DNA of 64,000 bases. It comes from Plantactinospora alkalitolerans. Its GTDB lineage: Bacteria; Actinomycetota; Actinomycetes; Mycobacteriales; Micromonosporaceae. Both the position numbers and the translations under genes were made by a program. The notes under the pieces were generated by a model that had not been told where the DNA came from, ran no database searches, and saw only the letters and a program-made list of their open reading frames with translations. The stretch covers positions 62,001-126,000 of the forward strand of contig NZ_JADPUN010000260.1 in NCBI RefSeq assembly GCF_015690345.1, written 5' to 3'. Of the stretch, positions 35,017 to 42,602 are shown in pieces (position 1 is the stretch's first letter; each line of letters begins with the position of its first letter).

Positions 35017-36435
35017 TCAGAAGGGGTACGGGTTCGGGGCGTCGTCGCCGTAGTCGAAGTACTCGTCCGCGACGCCACCGCTGACGGAGTGCTTCAGATG
35101 CCAGCGCCGCACCCGGTTCTCGAAGTTCTGCACGATGCCGGGCTCCGTTGCCGGAGTCGCCGCGTTCCAGTTGCCCGGCACCGGATAGGTCCCGTGACTG
35201 CCGTAGCCGAACTGCACATCCGCCAGACCGTCGGTGCCCAGGTCGTTCTTCAGGTACCACCGGCGCGGACCGTCGGTGTCGTCCACGACGGCAGGGGTCC
35301 ACGATCCGTTGCCGTCCCAGTCGCCCGTCACCGGCCAGGTGTTCGAGTTGCCGTAGCGCAGCGTGTGGCTGACACCGCCACCGCTGTTCGCGTTGCGCAG
35401 CTCCCACTTCCACGCACCGCCGTCCTTGGACACCACACCCGGCGTGGACGTCCGGTTGCCGTCCCAGTCGCCCACCACCGGGATGTTGTCCTTGCCGCCG
35501 TAGAGGAAGCTGACGTCCGCGACCCCGCCGCTCAGCGAGTTCTTGAGATGCCAGCGGCGGGAGTTGTTCTCGTTGGCTACGGCGCCCGGGGTCCAGGCAC
35601 CGTCACCGTCCCAGTCACCGGCGACCGGGACCATGTGCGCGTCGCCGTACCGGAACGACACGTCCGCGACGCCACCGGTCTGTGAGCGCCTGAGATGCCA
35701 CTCCCACACCGATCCGGCCCGTAGCACCACGGCCGGGGTGAACTCGCCGGTGTCGAACCAGTCCCCGGACAGGGCGTACGCCGGAGCCGGCGGGTTCCAG
35801 AGGGCGTTGACGATGATCTGCGCGTCCGATGCCTGGACCTGGTACCTGTCGGGGTATGCCGAGACCTGTACGGCCTGGCAGACCTCGCCGATCGGGGCGG
35901 TGGCCCAGGTGTTGTCCGGGTAGAGCCGGAGCATCTTGCTGAGGAATGCGTTGGTGGCCCAGGTGGGGTTGAGTCGTTCGGCGCGGGTGCCCCACGAGGC
36001 GCGTTGCTGGAACAGGCCGAGGCTGTCGTGGTCGACCTCCACGCTGATGTTCTGCAGGTGGGTTTCCACGATCACGGTGGCGATCGCGATGACAGCGGCG
36101 CGGGAGGCGAGGCCGCGGGTCTGTACGGCTTCGACGACCTCTCGGGCGCAGGAGACGCGGTAGGCGCTCATGTAGCCCTTCATGTCGGAGCGCAGTTGGG
36201 AGTTGAGCGTGGTGGCCAGGGTGGCGTCGTTCGCGGTCGGTCCGTTCGGGTCGCAGGCGACCGTCTCGTACGCCGCGTTCAGGGGAGCCAGCGCGGGGGG
36301 CAGGGCCGGTTCGGGTAGCGGACCGGCCAGGGCCGCCGGGGCGGTGACGGCCAGCACCGCTGCGGCGAGCGCCAGCGCCACACAGGCCTGGCGCGCCCGC
36401 CTCGGGCTCCCGGTCACTGAAATCGTTCCGTTCAA
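35017..36435 (-). CDS. Secreted lysozyme-like protein with FG-GAP-type repeats
   Basis: Secreted protein of 472 residues: a signal peptide ending PAALAGPL, then a lysozyme/transglycosylase-like domain of about 150 residues with IVETHLQNISVEVDHDSLGL and FQQRASWG (candidate catalytic Glu in ETH). Six blades follow with GDWDGDGAWTPG, GDWDGNRTSTPG, GDWDGNGSWTPA and similar cores, ending YFDYGDDAPNPYPF. A peptidoglycan-directed role is likely, the repeats serving binding. TTG 36435 is chosen because GGAGG (36445-36441) precedes it by 5 nt and the signal peptide follows. A hairpin (36453-36474) lies in the leader. A broken copy occurs at 44930-45522. Confidence 0.78.
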   Translation of the reverse strand: MNGTISVTGSPRRARQACVALALAAAVLAVTAPAALAGPLPEPALPPALAPLNAAYETVACDPNGPTANDATLATTLNSQLRSDMKGYMSAYRVSCAREVVEAVQTRGLASRAAVIAIATVIVETHLQNISVEVDHDSLGLFQQRASWGTRAERLNPTWATNAFLSKMLRLYPDNTWATAPIGEVCQAVQVSAYPDRYQVQASDAQIIVNALWNPPAPAYALSGDWFDTGEFTPAVVLRAGSVWEWHLRRSQTGGVADVSFRYGDAHMVPVAGDWDGDGAWTPGAVANENNSRRWHLKNSLSGGVADVSFLYGGKDNIPVVGDWDGNRTSTPGVVSKDGGAWKWELRNANSGGGVSHTLRYGNSNTWPVTGDWDGNGSWTPAVVDDTDGPRRWYLKNDLGTDGLADVQFGYGSHGTYPVPGNWNAATPATEPGIVQNFENRVRRWHLKHSVSGGVADEYFDYGDDAPNPYPF

Positions 36436-36452
36436 TCGAACCTCCGGTGAAG

Positions 36453-36474
36453 ACCAGCCACTGAGCCGGCTGGT
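36453..36474 (-). promoter_or_regulatory. Leader hairpin before the lysozyme-like gene
   Basis: ACCAGCC (36453-36459) pairs with GGCTGGT (36468-36474), 8-nt loop, ending 8 nt before the ribosome site. Confidence 0.35.
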
Positions 36475-36520
36475 GACATAGAGGCTCGTGGACGTCGCTG
36501 TACAGGGACTGGCGGGACAC

Positions 36521-36540
36521 CACCGGTACGTCACCGGTAC
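36521..36540. promoter_or_regulatory. Direct repeat with 11-bp period
   Basis: CACCGGTAC occurs at 36521-36529 and 36532-36540, an 11-bp repeat period like SARP binding sites, upstream of the lysozyme-like gene. Confidence 0.35.
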
Positions 36541-36603
36541 TACCGCAGCCGCCCGGGCGCGGACGTCCGAGGTGATCGCAGCCGGCGGCGGTGGCGGTGG
36601 TAC

Positions 36604-39144
36604 CTACCTCGGTACGTCCACCGGAACGTCGACACCGAGCCGCTTCGCGAGTTCGGCGGCTTCCGGTACTCCCAACTCCTGGTAGAGCCGGTGGGCATCG
36701 ATCAGCAGTTTCCGCGCCGCCGGCTCGCCGGCCCGTTCCGCCGCCTCGGCGAGCGCTACGAGCGCGCGCGCCCGTAGCGCCGGTACCTGCTCGTCGGTCC
36801 AGTAGCGCAGGGATCGCCGGAGCCGGTCGACGGCCCCTCGGGTACCACTGCGGACCTCGATCTCGCCGAGACTCAACTCCGTGAGGGCGAGACCCCAGTC
36901 GTTACCCCGGTCCCGGAAGATCACCGCCGCGGTGGACAGCGCCTCCTCGGCCTCGGTCGTACGGCCGGGGTTCTGCGCGAGTGACTCGCCGAGCGCCCGC
37001 AGGCTCTGTGCCGTACCGATCGGATCGCCGATTCGCGCGAAGAGCTCGGCGGCCCTCCGCGCCGCCTGTTCCGCCTCGCCGTGCCGGCCACCGGCCAACA
37101 GCGCACCGGCGAGACCGCGCAGGCTGTACGCCTGGGTGAAGGTGTCGCGGCACGACCGGGCGATGGCGATCGCGACGCGGGTCATCCGGACGGCCTCGTC
37201 GATGTTGCCCTGCTGCCGCAACACGAATCCGAGGCTGGTCAGGGCCCGGGCCTTGGCTGGGCGGCTGCCGACCCGTTCCAGCGCCTCGGTGGCGGCGCGC
37301 AGCTCGGCCTCGGCCTCGGCGAGCCGGCCGGCCAGGCCGAGCACGTAGCCGATCTCCTTGCGCGCCATCGCGGCCCCGGCCCCGTCGCCGAGATCTTCCG
37401 CCAACGTCTGTGCGGCCCGCAGCGTCGCCAGCGTCGCGTCCGACTGGTCGAGCTCGACCATGCAGCTGCCGAGCCCTCGTAGGGCCGCCGCCTCGCCGGA
37501 ACGATCACCGGCCCGCCGGCAGCAGTCCAGCGCGGCGCGCATGACCCGGTGCCAGTCGTCGTAGTAGCCGCGCAACTCGTAGAAATCGGCACCGCAACCG
37601 GCCAGGGCCCGGGTGAGCGCGGCCAGCCCCGCTGCCGCGCACGCCGGCACCAGCGCCGCCAACGCCTCCCGTTCGGCCTCGAACCAGTCGACGGGCTGGC
37701 CGGTGGCGACGGCGATGACCCGGTGGTCGGCGGCGACCGCCGGATGACTCCGGTCGTCGAGGTGGAACCGCTCGCAGTGCAGCCGGTCCTGGGCGTGCCG
37801 GGCGAGGGCCAGCCAGCCGGACGCGGTCCGGTCCAGTGCGGCGGTCCATTCGGTACGGCTGATCTCCTCCTGCTGACGCTCCCGCGCGAACAGCCGGGTT
37901 ATCTCGTGGAACCGGTAGCGCGGCTGACCGGCCCGGTCCGGCCCGAGGGTGTCCAGCAGCCGCGCGTCGAGCAACTCGTCGAGCACGGCGGCACCGACGT
38001 CCGGCGCGGAATCCAGCAGCGTGGCTGTCGGCCAGCCCGGAAAGGTCGGCACGTTCAGCGCGCCGAGCAGCGCGAACGCCCGGCCGGCGGCCGGCGACAG
38101 TCCGTGGTACGCCAGTTGCAGGCCGGGACGTACGGCAAGGTCGCCGTAGGACAGTTCGTCGAGCCGGCGCCGCTCGTCGGCGAGCCGCTTGCTGAGCGTT
38201 CCCACCGTCCAGTGCGGCCGGGCGGCGAGTCGGGCCCCGGCGACCCGGACCGCCAGCGGCAGCCCGCCGCACGCGGTGACGATCTCACTGGCGGCGACCG
38301 GCTCGGTCCGGATCCGGTCCTCGCCCGCGACCCGGCACAACAGGTCGACCGCCGAGGTGTTCGGCAGAGGGTGCAGGTCGATGGTGGTCACGCCGGGCAG
38401 CCCGGTCAGCGGCAGCCGGCTGGTGACCAGGACCGAGGTGCCTTCCGGGGGCATGAACGCCTCGACCTGGCGGTGACCGTGGGCGTCGTCGAGGACGAGC
38501 AGCGCCCGTCGGCCGGCCAGCCGGGCCCGGAACAACCCCGCTCGCGCGTCCGCGCCGGCGGGCAGCGTCGAGCCGTCGGCACCGAGCACCCTCAGCAGCT
38601 GTCCGAGCACCTCGGCCGGATCGACCGGCTGACCTCCGGTGTCCCGCAGCGCCGCGTACAGCTGCCCGTCCGGGAACCGGGTGGCGAGCCGGTGTCCGGC
38701 GTGCACCGCCAGCGCCGTCTTGCCCACGCCCGCCGGTCCGGAGATCACGGCCAACGTCGCGGCGCCGGTCGTCGGGTCGAGCACCCGGCAGAGCTGGTCC
38801 ACCTCGTCGTCGCGGGCGACGAAGTCGGGCAGGTCGGCGGGCAACTGCCGTGGCGCGGAGACGGTCGGGACGGCCAGCTTCGGTTGGGCGTTCCCGGCGG
38901 TCCGGCCGGGCCGGTTGGCCCAGAACAGCGCGCGTCCGGCGCCGACGAACTCCTCTCGGGCGTTCCCGGCCAGCTCCAGTGCCGTCGCCAGCTGCTCGAC
39001 GGTACGGGGCCGGGGGCCGCGCCCGTGGTCCCGTTCCATCTCGCGTACGGAGCGGGAACTGATTCCCGCCCGCTCGGCGAGTTCCTCCTGGGTGAGCCGA
39101 CGGTGAAGTCGATGCTCCCGGAGCAGCGCGGCGAACTTCTCCAC
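36604..39144 (-). CDS. XRE/NB-ARC/TPR transcriptional regulator (STAND ATPase)
   Basis: Cytoplasmic signal-transduction ATPase of 846 residues. An XRE helix-turn-helix (about 5-60: LREHRLHRRLTQEELAERAG) is followed by an NB-ARC domain with Walker A ISGPAGVGKTALA (about 134-146), Walker B RRALLVLDDAH, sensor TSRLPL and GxP motif GGLPLAVRVAGARL. A helical region and six or more TPRs (about 560-840) complete it. Such proteins switch on ligand and ATP binding to control secondary metabolite or peptide clusters. ATG 39144 faces the six-cysteine peptide gene across 150 bp, so it is the likely local activator or repressor. Confidence 0.88.
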   Translation of the reverse strand: MEKFAALLREHRLHRRLTQEELAERAGISSRSVREMERDHGRGPRPRTVEQLATALELAGNAREEFVGAGRALFWANRPGRTAGNAQPKLAVPTVSAPRQLPADLPDFVARDDEVDQLCRVLDPTTGAATLAVISGPAGVGKTALAVHAGHRLATRFPDGQLYAALRDTGGQPVDPAEVLGQLLRVLGADGSTLPAGADARAGLFRARLAGRRALLVLDDAHGHRQVEAFMPPEGTSVLVTSRLPLTGLPGVTTIDLHPLPNTSAVDLLCRVAGEDRIRTEPVAASEIVTACGGLPLAVRVAGARLAARPHWTVGTLSKRLADERRRLDELSYGDLAVRPGLQLAYHGLSPAAGRAFALLGALNVPTFPGWPTATLLDSAPDVGAAVLDELLDARLLDTLGPDRAGQPRYRFHEITRLFARERQQEEISRTEWTAALDRTASGWLALARHAQDRLHCERFHLDDRSHPAVAADHRVIAVATGQPVDWFEAEREALAALVPACAAAGLAALTRALAGCGADFYELRGYYDDWHRVMRAALDCCRRAGDRSGEAAALRGLGSCMVELDQSDATLATLRAAQTLAEDLGDGAGAAMARKEIGYVLGLAGRLAEAEAELRAATEALERVGSRPAKARALTSLGFVLRQQGNIDEAVRMTRVAIAIARSCRDTFTQAYSLRGLAGALLAGGRHGEAEQAARRAAELFARIGDPIGTAQSLRALGESLAQNPGRTTEAEEALSTAAVIFRDRGNDWGLALTELSLGEIEVRSGTRGAVDRLRRSLRYWTDEQVPALRARALVALAEAAERAGEPAARKLLIDAHRLYQELGVPEAAELAKRLGVDVPVDVPR

Positions 39145-39294
39145 GACAGTCGTCGACCTCCCCGTGATCCAGCAGCAGGGTATCCGAACGTCCGGCAGAA
39201 CGTCCGGTTCAAGCTCCTGGTCTGGCGGAGATCAACGGGCTTTGATAGATCAACTGGTCCGAACCAGCGTGATCAGTCCAATGAGGAGGCTTTG
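39145..39294. promoter_or_regulatory. Operator-rich promoter of the peptide operon
   Basis: The divergent spacer contains the direct repeat GAACGTCCGG (39186-39195 and 39198-39207, 12-bp period), the palindrome TTGAT-AG-ATCAA (39242-39253) and the inverted repeat CTGGT-CCGA-ACCAG (39254-39267) immediately adjoining, then TGATCA (39270-39275). GAGGAGG precedes the peptide start. Confidence 0.5.
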
Positions 39295-39492
39295 ATGACT
39301 CGTATGTTGAATGCGGTCGTCGACCGGATGGTCGGCGTCGTGGCACCGAAGGTGACCGCGCGGGCGGCCAGCGTCTGCCGGGAGAACACCTGCTACTGCC
39401 GGGGAATCAACCTGTACAAGCGGACCGTCTGTCTCTACGACGACGGCAGCGTGTGGTACGGACCCTGCAAGAACGTGGGCCCCGGCTGCTGA
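39295..39492 (+). CDS. Six-cysteine secreted peptide precursor (candidate disulfide-rich peptide)
   Basis: A 65-residue precursor. Residues 1-26 (MTRMLNAVVDRMVGVVAPKV, then TARAAS) form a cysteine-free leader with an amphipathic character and a signal-peptidase-like Ala-Arg-Ala-Ala site. The core of about 40 residues has Cys at 28, 33, 35, 46, 58 and 65: C-X4-C-X-C-X10-C-X11-C-X6-C, the last Cys being the C-terminal residue. Six Cys suggest three disulfides. The leader is not a classical Sec signal, fitting export by the adjacent ABC transporter. ATG 39295 has GAGGAGG 6 nt upstream. No Ser/Thr-rich lanthipeptide core or modifying cyclase is present. It heads an operon with thioredoxin, exporter, S26 peptidase and SARP. 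Confidence 0.8.
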   Translation: MTRMLNAVVDRMVGVVAPKVTARAASVCRENTCYCRGINLYKRTVCLYDDGSVWYGPCKNVGPGC

Positions 39493-39515
39493 TCGGGTAG
39501 CGCGTACCGGTGTGT

Positions 39516-39579
39516 CAGGGCCTGCTCGCGATGCTCCTGTTCGCCCTGCGGGAACAGGCCGCGTGGCGGGCGGGCCCTG
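39516..39579 (+). terminator. Nested hairpin, possible attenuator after the peptide gene
   Basis: CAGGGCC (39516-39522) pairs with GGCCCTG (39573-39579), enclosing CCTGTTC (39536-39542) with GAACAGG (39552-39558). It lies in the 192-nt gap between precursor and processing genes, where partial termination would give excess precursor message. Confidence 0.4.
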
Positions 39580-39684
39580 CGCGCCGGCGCGTCGTCGCTT
39601 CCCACGATGCGCCCGGTCGGTGGCAACCCCGCGCGACCCGGCGCTCTCCTCGCCCCGCGACACCATCCTTCAAGGAGAGACCCG

Positions 39685-40263
39685 ATGGCGTACCTGTCCA
39701 CGGCCATGGTCCTGTTCGGCCTGGTGGCCACCATCAACCTGCTCTTCACCTTCGGCGTCGTACGTCGGTTGCGTGAGCAGTCCGCCGAGTTGGCCGCCCT
39801 GCGCAGCGGCGGCCTGCCCGACAGCGCCCTGGCCGACGCCGCCGTGACCCACCCGGTCGGTGTGGCGGTCGGTCACCTCGACACCGCGGGCGTGGACGGT
39901 CAACGGGTCACCTCCACGACGCTCGGCACCCGCCCGCTGGTCGGCTTCTTCTCCCCGCACTGTGAACCGTGCAAGGAGCAGCTGCCCGCATTCGTCGCGC
40001 ACGCCGAGGCGCGGCCGGGAGGTCGGGACGGAGTACTGGCGGTGGTCGTCGGCACGGACGAGGAGACCGCCGAGGTGGTCGCGCGGCTTCGGCCGGTGGC
40101 CACCGTCGTCACGGAACCCGACCAGGGCCCGGTCCAGCGGGCATTCGGGGTGACCGGGTTCCCGGCGTTCGTCCTGGTCGAGCAGGGCGCCGTCGCCGCA
40201 TCCGACTTCAACCTCGTGCCGGTGGCCGAGCGGGACGCCGCGGCCACGCCGGCCGTGCGGTGA
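39685..40263 (+). CDS. Membrane-anchored TlpA/thioredoxin-like disulfide oxidoreductase
   Basis: A 192-residue protein with one N-terminal TM anchor (about 5-27, TAMVLFGLVATINLLFTFGV) and an extracytoplasmic thioredoxin fold. The redox motif Cys93-Glu-Pro-Cys96 is in FFSPHCEPCKEQLPAF and the cis-Pro loop in GVTGFPAFVLV. It would form, reduce or shuffle disulfides outside the membrane; the six-cysteine peptide encoded upstream is the obvious client. ATG 39685 follows AAGGAGAG by 5 nt. The ABC gene starts 3 nt after its stop. Confidence 0.88.
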   Translation: MAYLSTAMVLFGLVATINLLFTFGVVRRLREQSAELAALRSGGLPDSALADAAVTHPVGVAVGHLDTAGVDGQRVTSTTLGTRPLVGFFSPHCEPCKEQLPAFVAHAEARPGGRDGVLAVVVGTDEETAEVVARLRPVATVVTEPDQGPVQRAFGVTGFPAFVLVEQGAVAASDFNLVPVAERDAAATPAVR

Positions 40264-40266
40264 GCG

Positions 40267-42084
40267 GTGTCGTTCCGGGTACTCGGGCGGGCACTGGCAC
40301 TGGCCCGGGACGCCGCACCGAGGCACATCGCCGCGTACCTGGGTCTGTCGGTCTTCGCCGGGCTCGCGCCGTTGGCGGTCGCCTGGCTGATGAAACTCGT
40401 GATCGACCGGCTGACGGGCCCGGTGGTGTGGCTCGACGTGATCGGGCTGGCGGGTGCACTCGGCGGAGTCGGGATGGCAGTCGCGCTGGTGCCGCACGCC
40501 GTCCGGTACCTCCGGGCCGAGACCGATCGGCGGGTGCTCCTGGTCGCCGTCTCGCGCCTCTACGCGGCCGTTGACCGCTTCGTCGGGCTGCGTCGCTTCG
40601 AGGACCCGGCCTTCCTCGACCGGTTGCAGATCGCCCGCGCCAGTGGGGTGAGCGGCCCCGGGATGGTGGTGGACGGCGGTCTGGGCGCCACCCAGGCGTT
40701 CCTCACGGTCATCGGGTTCGCCGGCACCCTGCTCCTGCTCGGGCCGTGGATCGCGGTGACGGTGCTGCTCGCCGCCGGACCGGCACTGGCGGCGGAGATC
40801 GCGCTGAGTCGCCGCCGGGCGGCGATGGTGGCCGCGATCGGACAGGCCGAACGTCGCGAGATGTTCTACTCGGCCCTGCTGACAGATCCGCAGGCCGCGA
40901 AGGAACTCCGGCTGTTCGGCGCGGGACCGTATCTGTGGCGGCGGATGGTGGGGGAGATCCGCACGATCAACCGCGCCCACCGCAGGATCGACCGTCGGGA
41001 ACTGTTCCTCCAGGGAGGACTGGCGCTGCTCGGCGCCGCGGTGGCGGGATGCCTGTTGCTGTGGACGGTGCGCTCGGCGGTCACCGGCTCGCTGACCATC
41101 GGCGACGTGGCTCTCGTGATCGCTGCCGTCGGTTCGGTCCAGGCGGCGCTGGCCAGCCTCGTCGGCGAGGCCGTCGCCGTGCACCAGGCGCTGCTGCTCT
41201 TCGACCACTACCTGGCGGTGGTCGAGTCCGGGCCGGATCTGCCCGTTCGTCGCGCGCCGCTGCCGGTACCGCCGCTGAAGCGGGGGATCGAGCTGCGCGA
41301 CGTCTGGTTCCGGTACGCCGACGACCAGCCGTGGGTGCTGCGTGGTGTGAACCTGGTGCTTCCCGCGCAGGGCTGCACCGCCGTGGTCGGGCTCAACGGG
41401 GCCGGCAAGACGACGCTGGTGAAGCTGCTGTGCCGGCTGTACGACCCGACCCGTGGCGCCGTCCTGTGGGACGGCGTCGACCTGCGTGAGCTGGATCCCG
41501 GGCAGTTGCGGCGCCGGATTCGGGCCGTCTTCCAGGACGCGATCTCGTACGACCTCACCGCGCGGGAGAACATAGCCATCGGCGACCTGACCGCCATCGA
41601 TGACCCCGTCCGGATCGAGGCGGCTGCGCGACGAGCCGGCGTCCACGATGTTCTCGACAAGCTTCCGAACGGCTACGACACGCTGCTGACCAGGATCTTC
41701 TTCTCCGGGGACGACACAGGTGACCCGACGACCGGGGTGGTTCTCTCCGGTGGCCAGTGGCAGCGACTCGCGATCGCCCGGGGCCTCCTGCTCGAGCGAC
41801 CCGACCTGCTCGTCCTCGACGAGCCGAGTTCCGCGCTGGATGCCGAGGCCGAGCACGAGGTCCACCTGCGGCTTCGGGAGCACCGACGCGGGCGGGCCAG
41901 TCTGCTGGTCTCGCACCGCCTGGGCGTCCTACGCGAGGCCGATCTGATCGTCGTCCTGTCCGACGGACGGATCGTCGAGCGCGGCTCGCACGACGACCTG
42001 GTGGTGCGCGACGGTGAGTACGCCCGCCTCTTCAGTCTCCAGGCGGCCGGATACCACCCGTCGATACCGGGCGGCGCGGCATGA
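40267..42084 (+). CDS. Peptide-type ABC exporter, TM-NBD fusion
   Basis: Half-transporter of 605 residues. Residues about 1-320 are a six-helix type-I exporter domain; residues about 345-590 are the ATPase, with Walker A VVGLNGAGKTTLVKLL, Q-loop VFQDAISYDL, signature VVLSGGQWQRLAIARGLLL, Walker B LLVLDEPSSALDAEAE and switch His in LLVSHRLG. No N-terminal C39 peptidase domain is present, so the leader must be removed by another enzyme, fitting the adjacent S26 peptidase. GTG 40267 is 3 nt after the thioredoxin stop and the end overlaps the next gene by 4 nt. It would act as a homodimer. Confidence 0.9.
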   Translation: MSFRVLGRALALARDAAPRHIAAYLGLSVFAGLAPLAVAWLMKLVIDRLTGPVVWLDVIGLAGALGGVGMAVALVPHAVRYLRAETDRRVLLVAVSRLYAAVDRFVGLRRFEDPAFLDRLQIARASGVSGPGMVVDGGLGATQAFLTVIGFAGTLLLLGPWIAVTVLLAAGPALAAEIALSRRRAAMVAAIGQAERREMFYSALLTDPQAAKELRLFGAGPYLWRRMVGEIRTINRAHRRIDRRELFLQGGLALLGAAVAGCLLLWTVRSAVTGSLTIGDVALVIAAVGSVQAALASLVGEAVAVHQALLLFDHYLAVVESGPDLPVRRAPLPVPPLKRGIELRDVWFRYADDQPWVLRGVNLVLPAQGCTAVVGLNGAGKTTLVKLLCRLYDPTRGAVLWDGVDLRELDPGQLRRRIRAVFQDAISYDLTARENIAIGDLTAIDDPVRIEAAARRAGVHDVLDKLPNGYDTLLTRIFFSGDDTGDPTTGVVLSGGQWQRLAIARGLLLERPDLLVLDEPSSALDAEAEHEVHLRLREHRRGRASLLVSHRLGVLREADLIVVLSDGRIVERGSHDDLVVRDGEYARLFSLQAAGYHPSIPGGAA

Positions 42085-42602
42085 CCGCCGTTCTGGCCGG
42101 TGCGGGCGTGCTGCTGTTGCTCACGGTCACGACCGCACTGCTGCGTCGGCGGCTCGTCGTGGTGTCGGTCAGCGGCGCGAGCATGGCACCGACGTTGGGC
42201 TCCGGCGACCGGGTGCTGGTGCGCCGGACACCGGGCGAAGCGGTGCGCGCCGGCCAGATCGTGGTGGTCGAGGAGCCACGGCCGTGCCGGCGAGGTGAGT
42301 CGACCAGGCCGCGCCGCACCGACTGGCTGGTCAAGCGGGTGGTCGCGGTGCCGGGTGACCTGACACCGGCGTTCCTGCCGGCCTGGGAGCGGGGACCGGA
42401 CAGCCGGGTCCCACCCCGCCGTCTCGTCCTCCTCGGCGACAACGCCGAATTCAGTCGCGACTCCCGGCATTTCGGGTCTGTGTCTACCGACCGGGTGCTC
42501 GGCGTCGCCCTTCGCCGAGTAGGCGGCGGCACGCTGCGCCCCGCGCCCGTCGACGGTGCCGAGGATGCGACACGGCGGCGGGCGGGACCCGGGAGTGGAT
42601 GA
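42081..42602 (+). CDS. S26-family signal peptidase (candidate leader peptidase)
   Basis: Membrane serine protease of 173 residues. One N-terminal TM helix (about 4-21) precedes the catalytic core: Ser34 in VSGASMAPTLGSGD is the nucleophile, Lys85 in DWLVKRVVAVPGD the general base, and LLGDNAEFSRDSRHFGSV is box E. It is smaller and more divergent than the housekeeping LepB and sits in the peptide operon, so it probably cleaves the six-cysteine precursor near the Ala-Arg-Ala-Ala site. ATGA overlaps join it to both neighbours. Confidence 0.87.
   Translation: MTAVLAGAGVLLLLTVTTALLRRRLVVVSVSGASMAPTLGSGDRVLVRRTPGEAVRAGQIVVVEEPRPCRRGESTRPRRTDWLVKRVVAVPGDLTPAFLPAWERGPDSRVPPRRLVLLGDNAEFSRDSRHFGSVSTDRVLGVALRRVGGGTLRPAPVDGAEDATRRRAGPGSG

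Noticed and set aside
30735-35084. 1449-codon plus-strand open frame through GH30 and the repeat-protein region
   Set aside because: Crosses several real genes in both directions and has shadow composition.
39295-39492. Lanthipeptide or lasso peptide precursor
   Set aside because: No LanM/LanB/LanC or lasso B/C proteins nearby, and Cys rather than Ser/Thr dominate the core pattern.
42081-42602. Housekeeping LepB signal peptidase
   Set aside because: Short, divergent and overlapping at both ends inside the peptide operon; housekeeping copies usually lie near rplS or rnhB.
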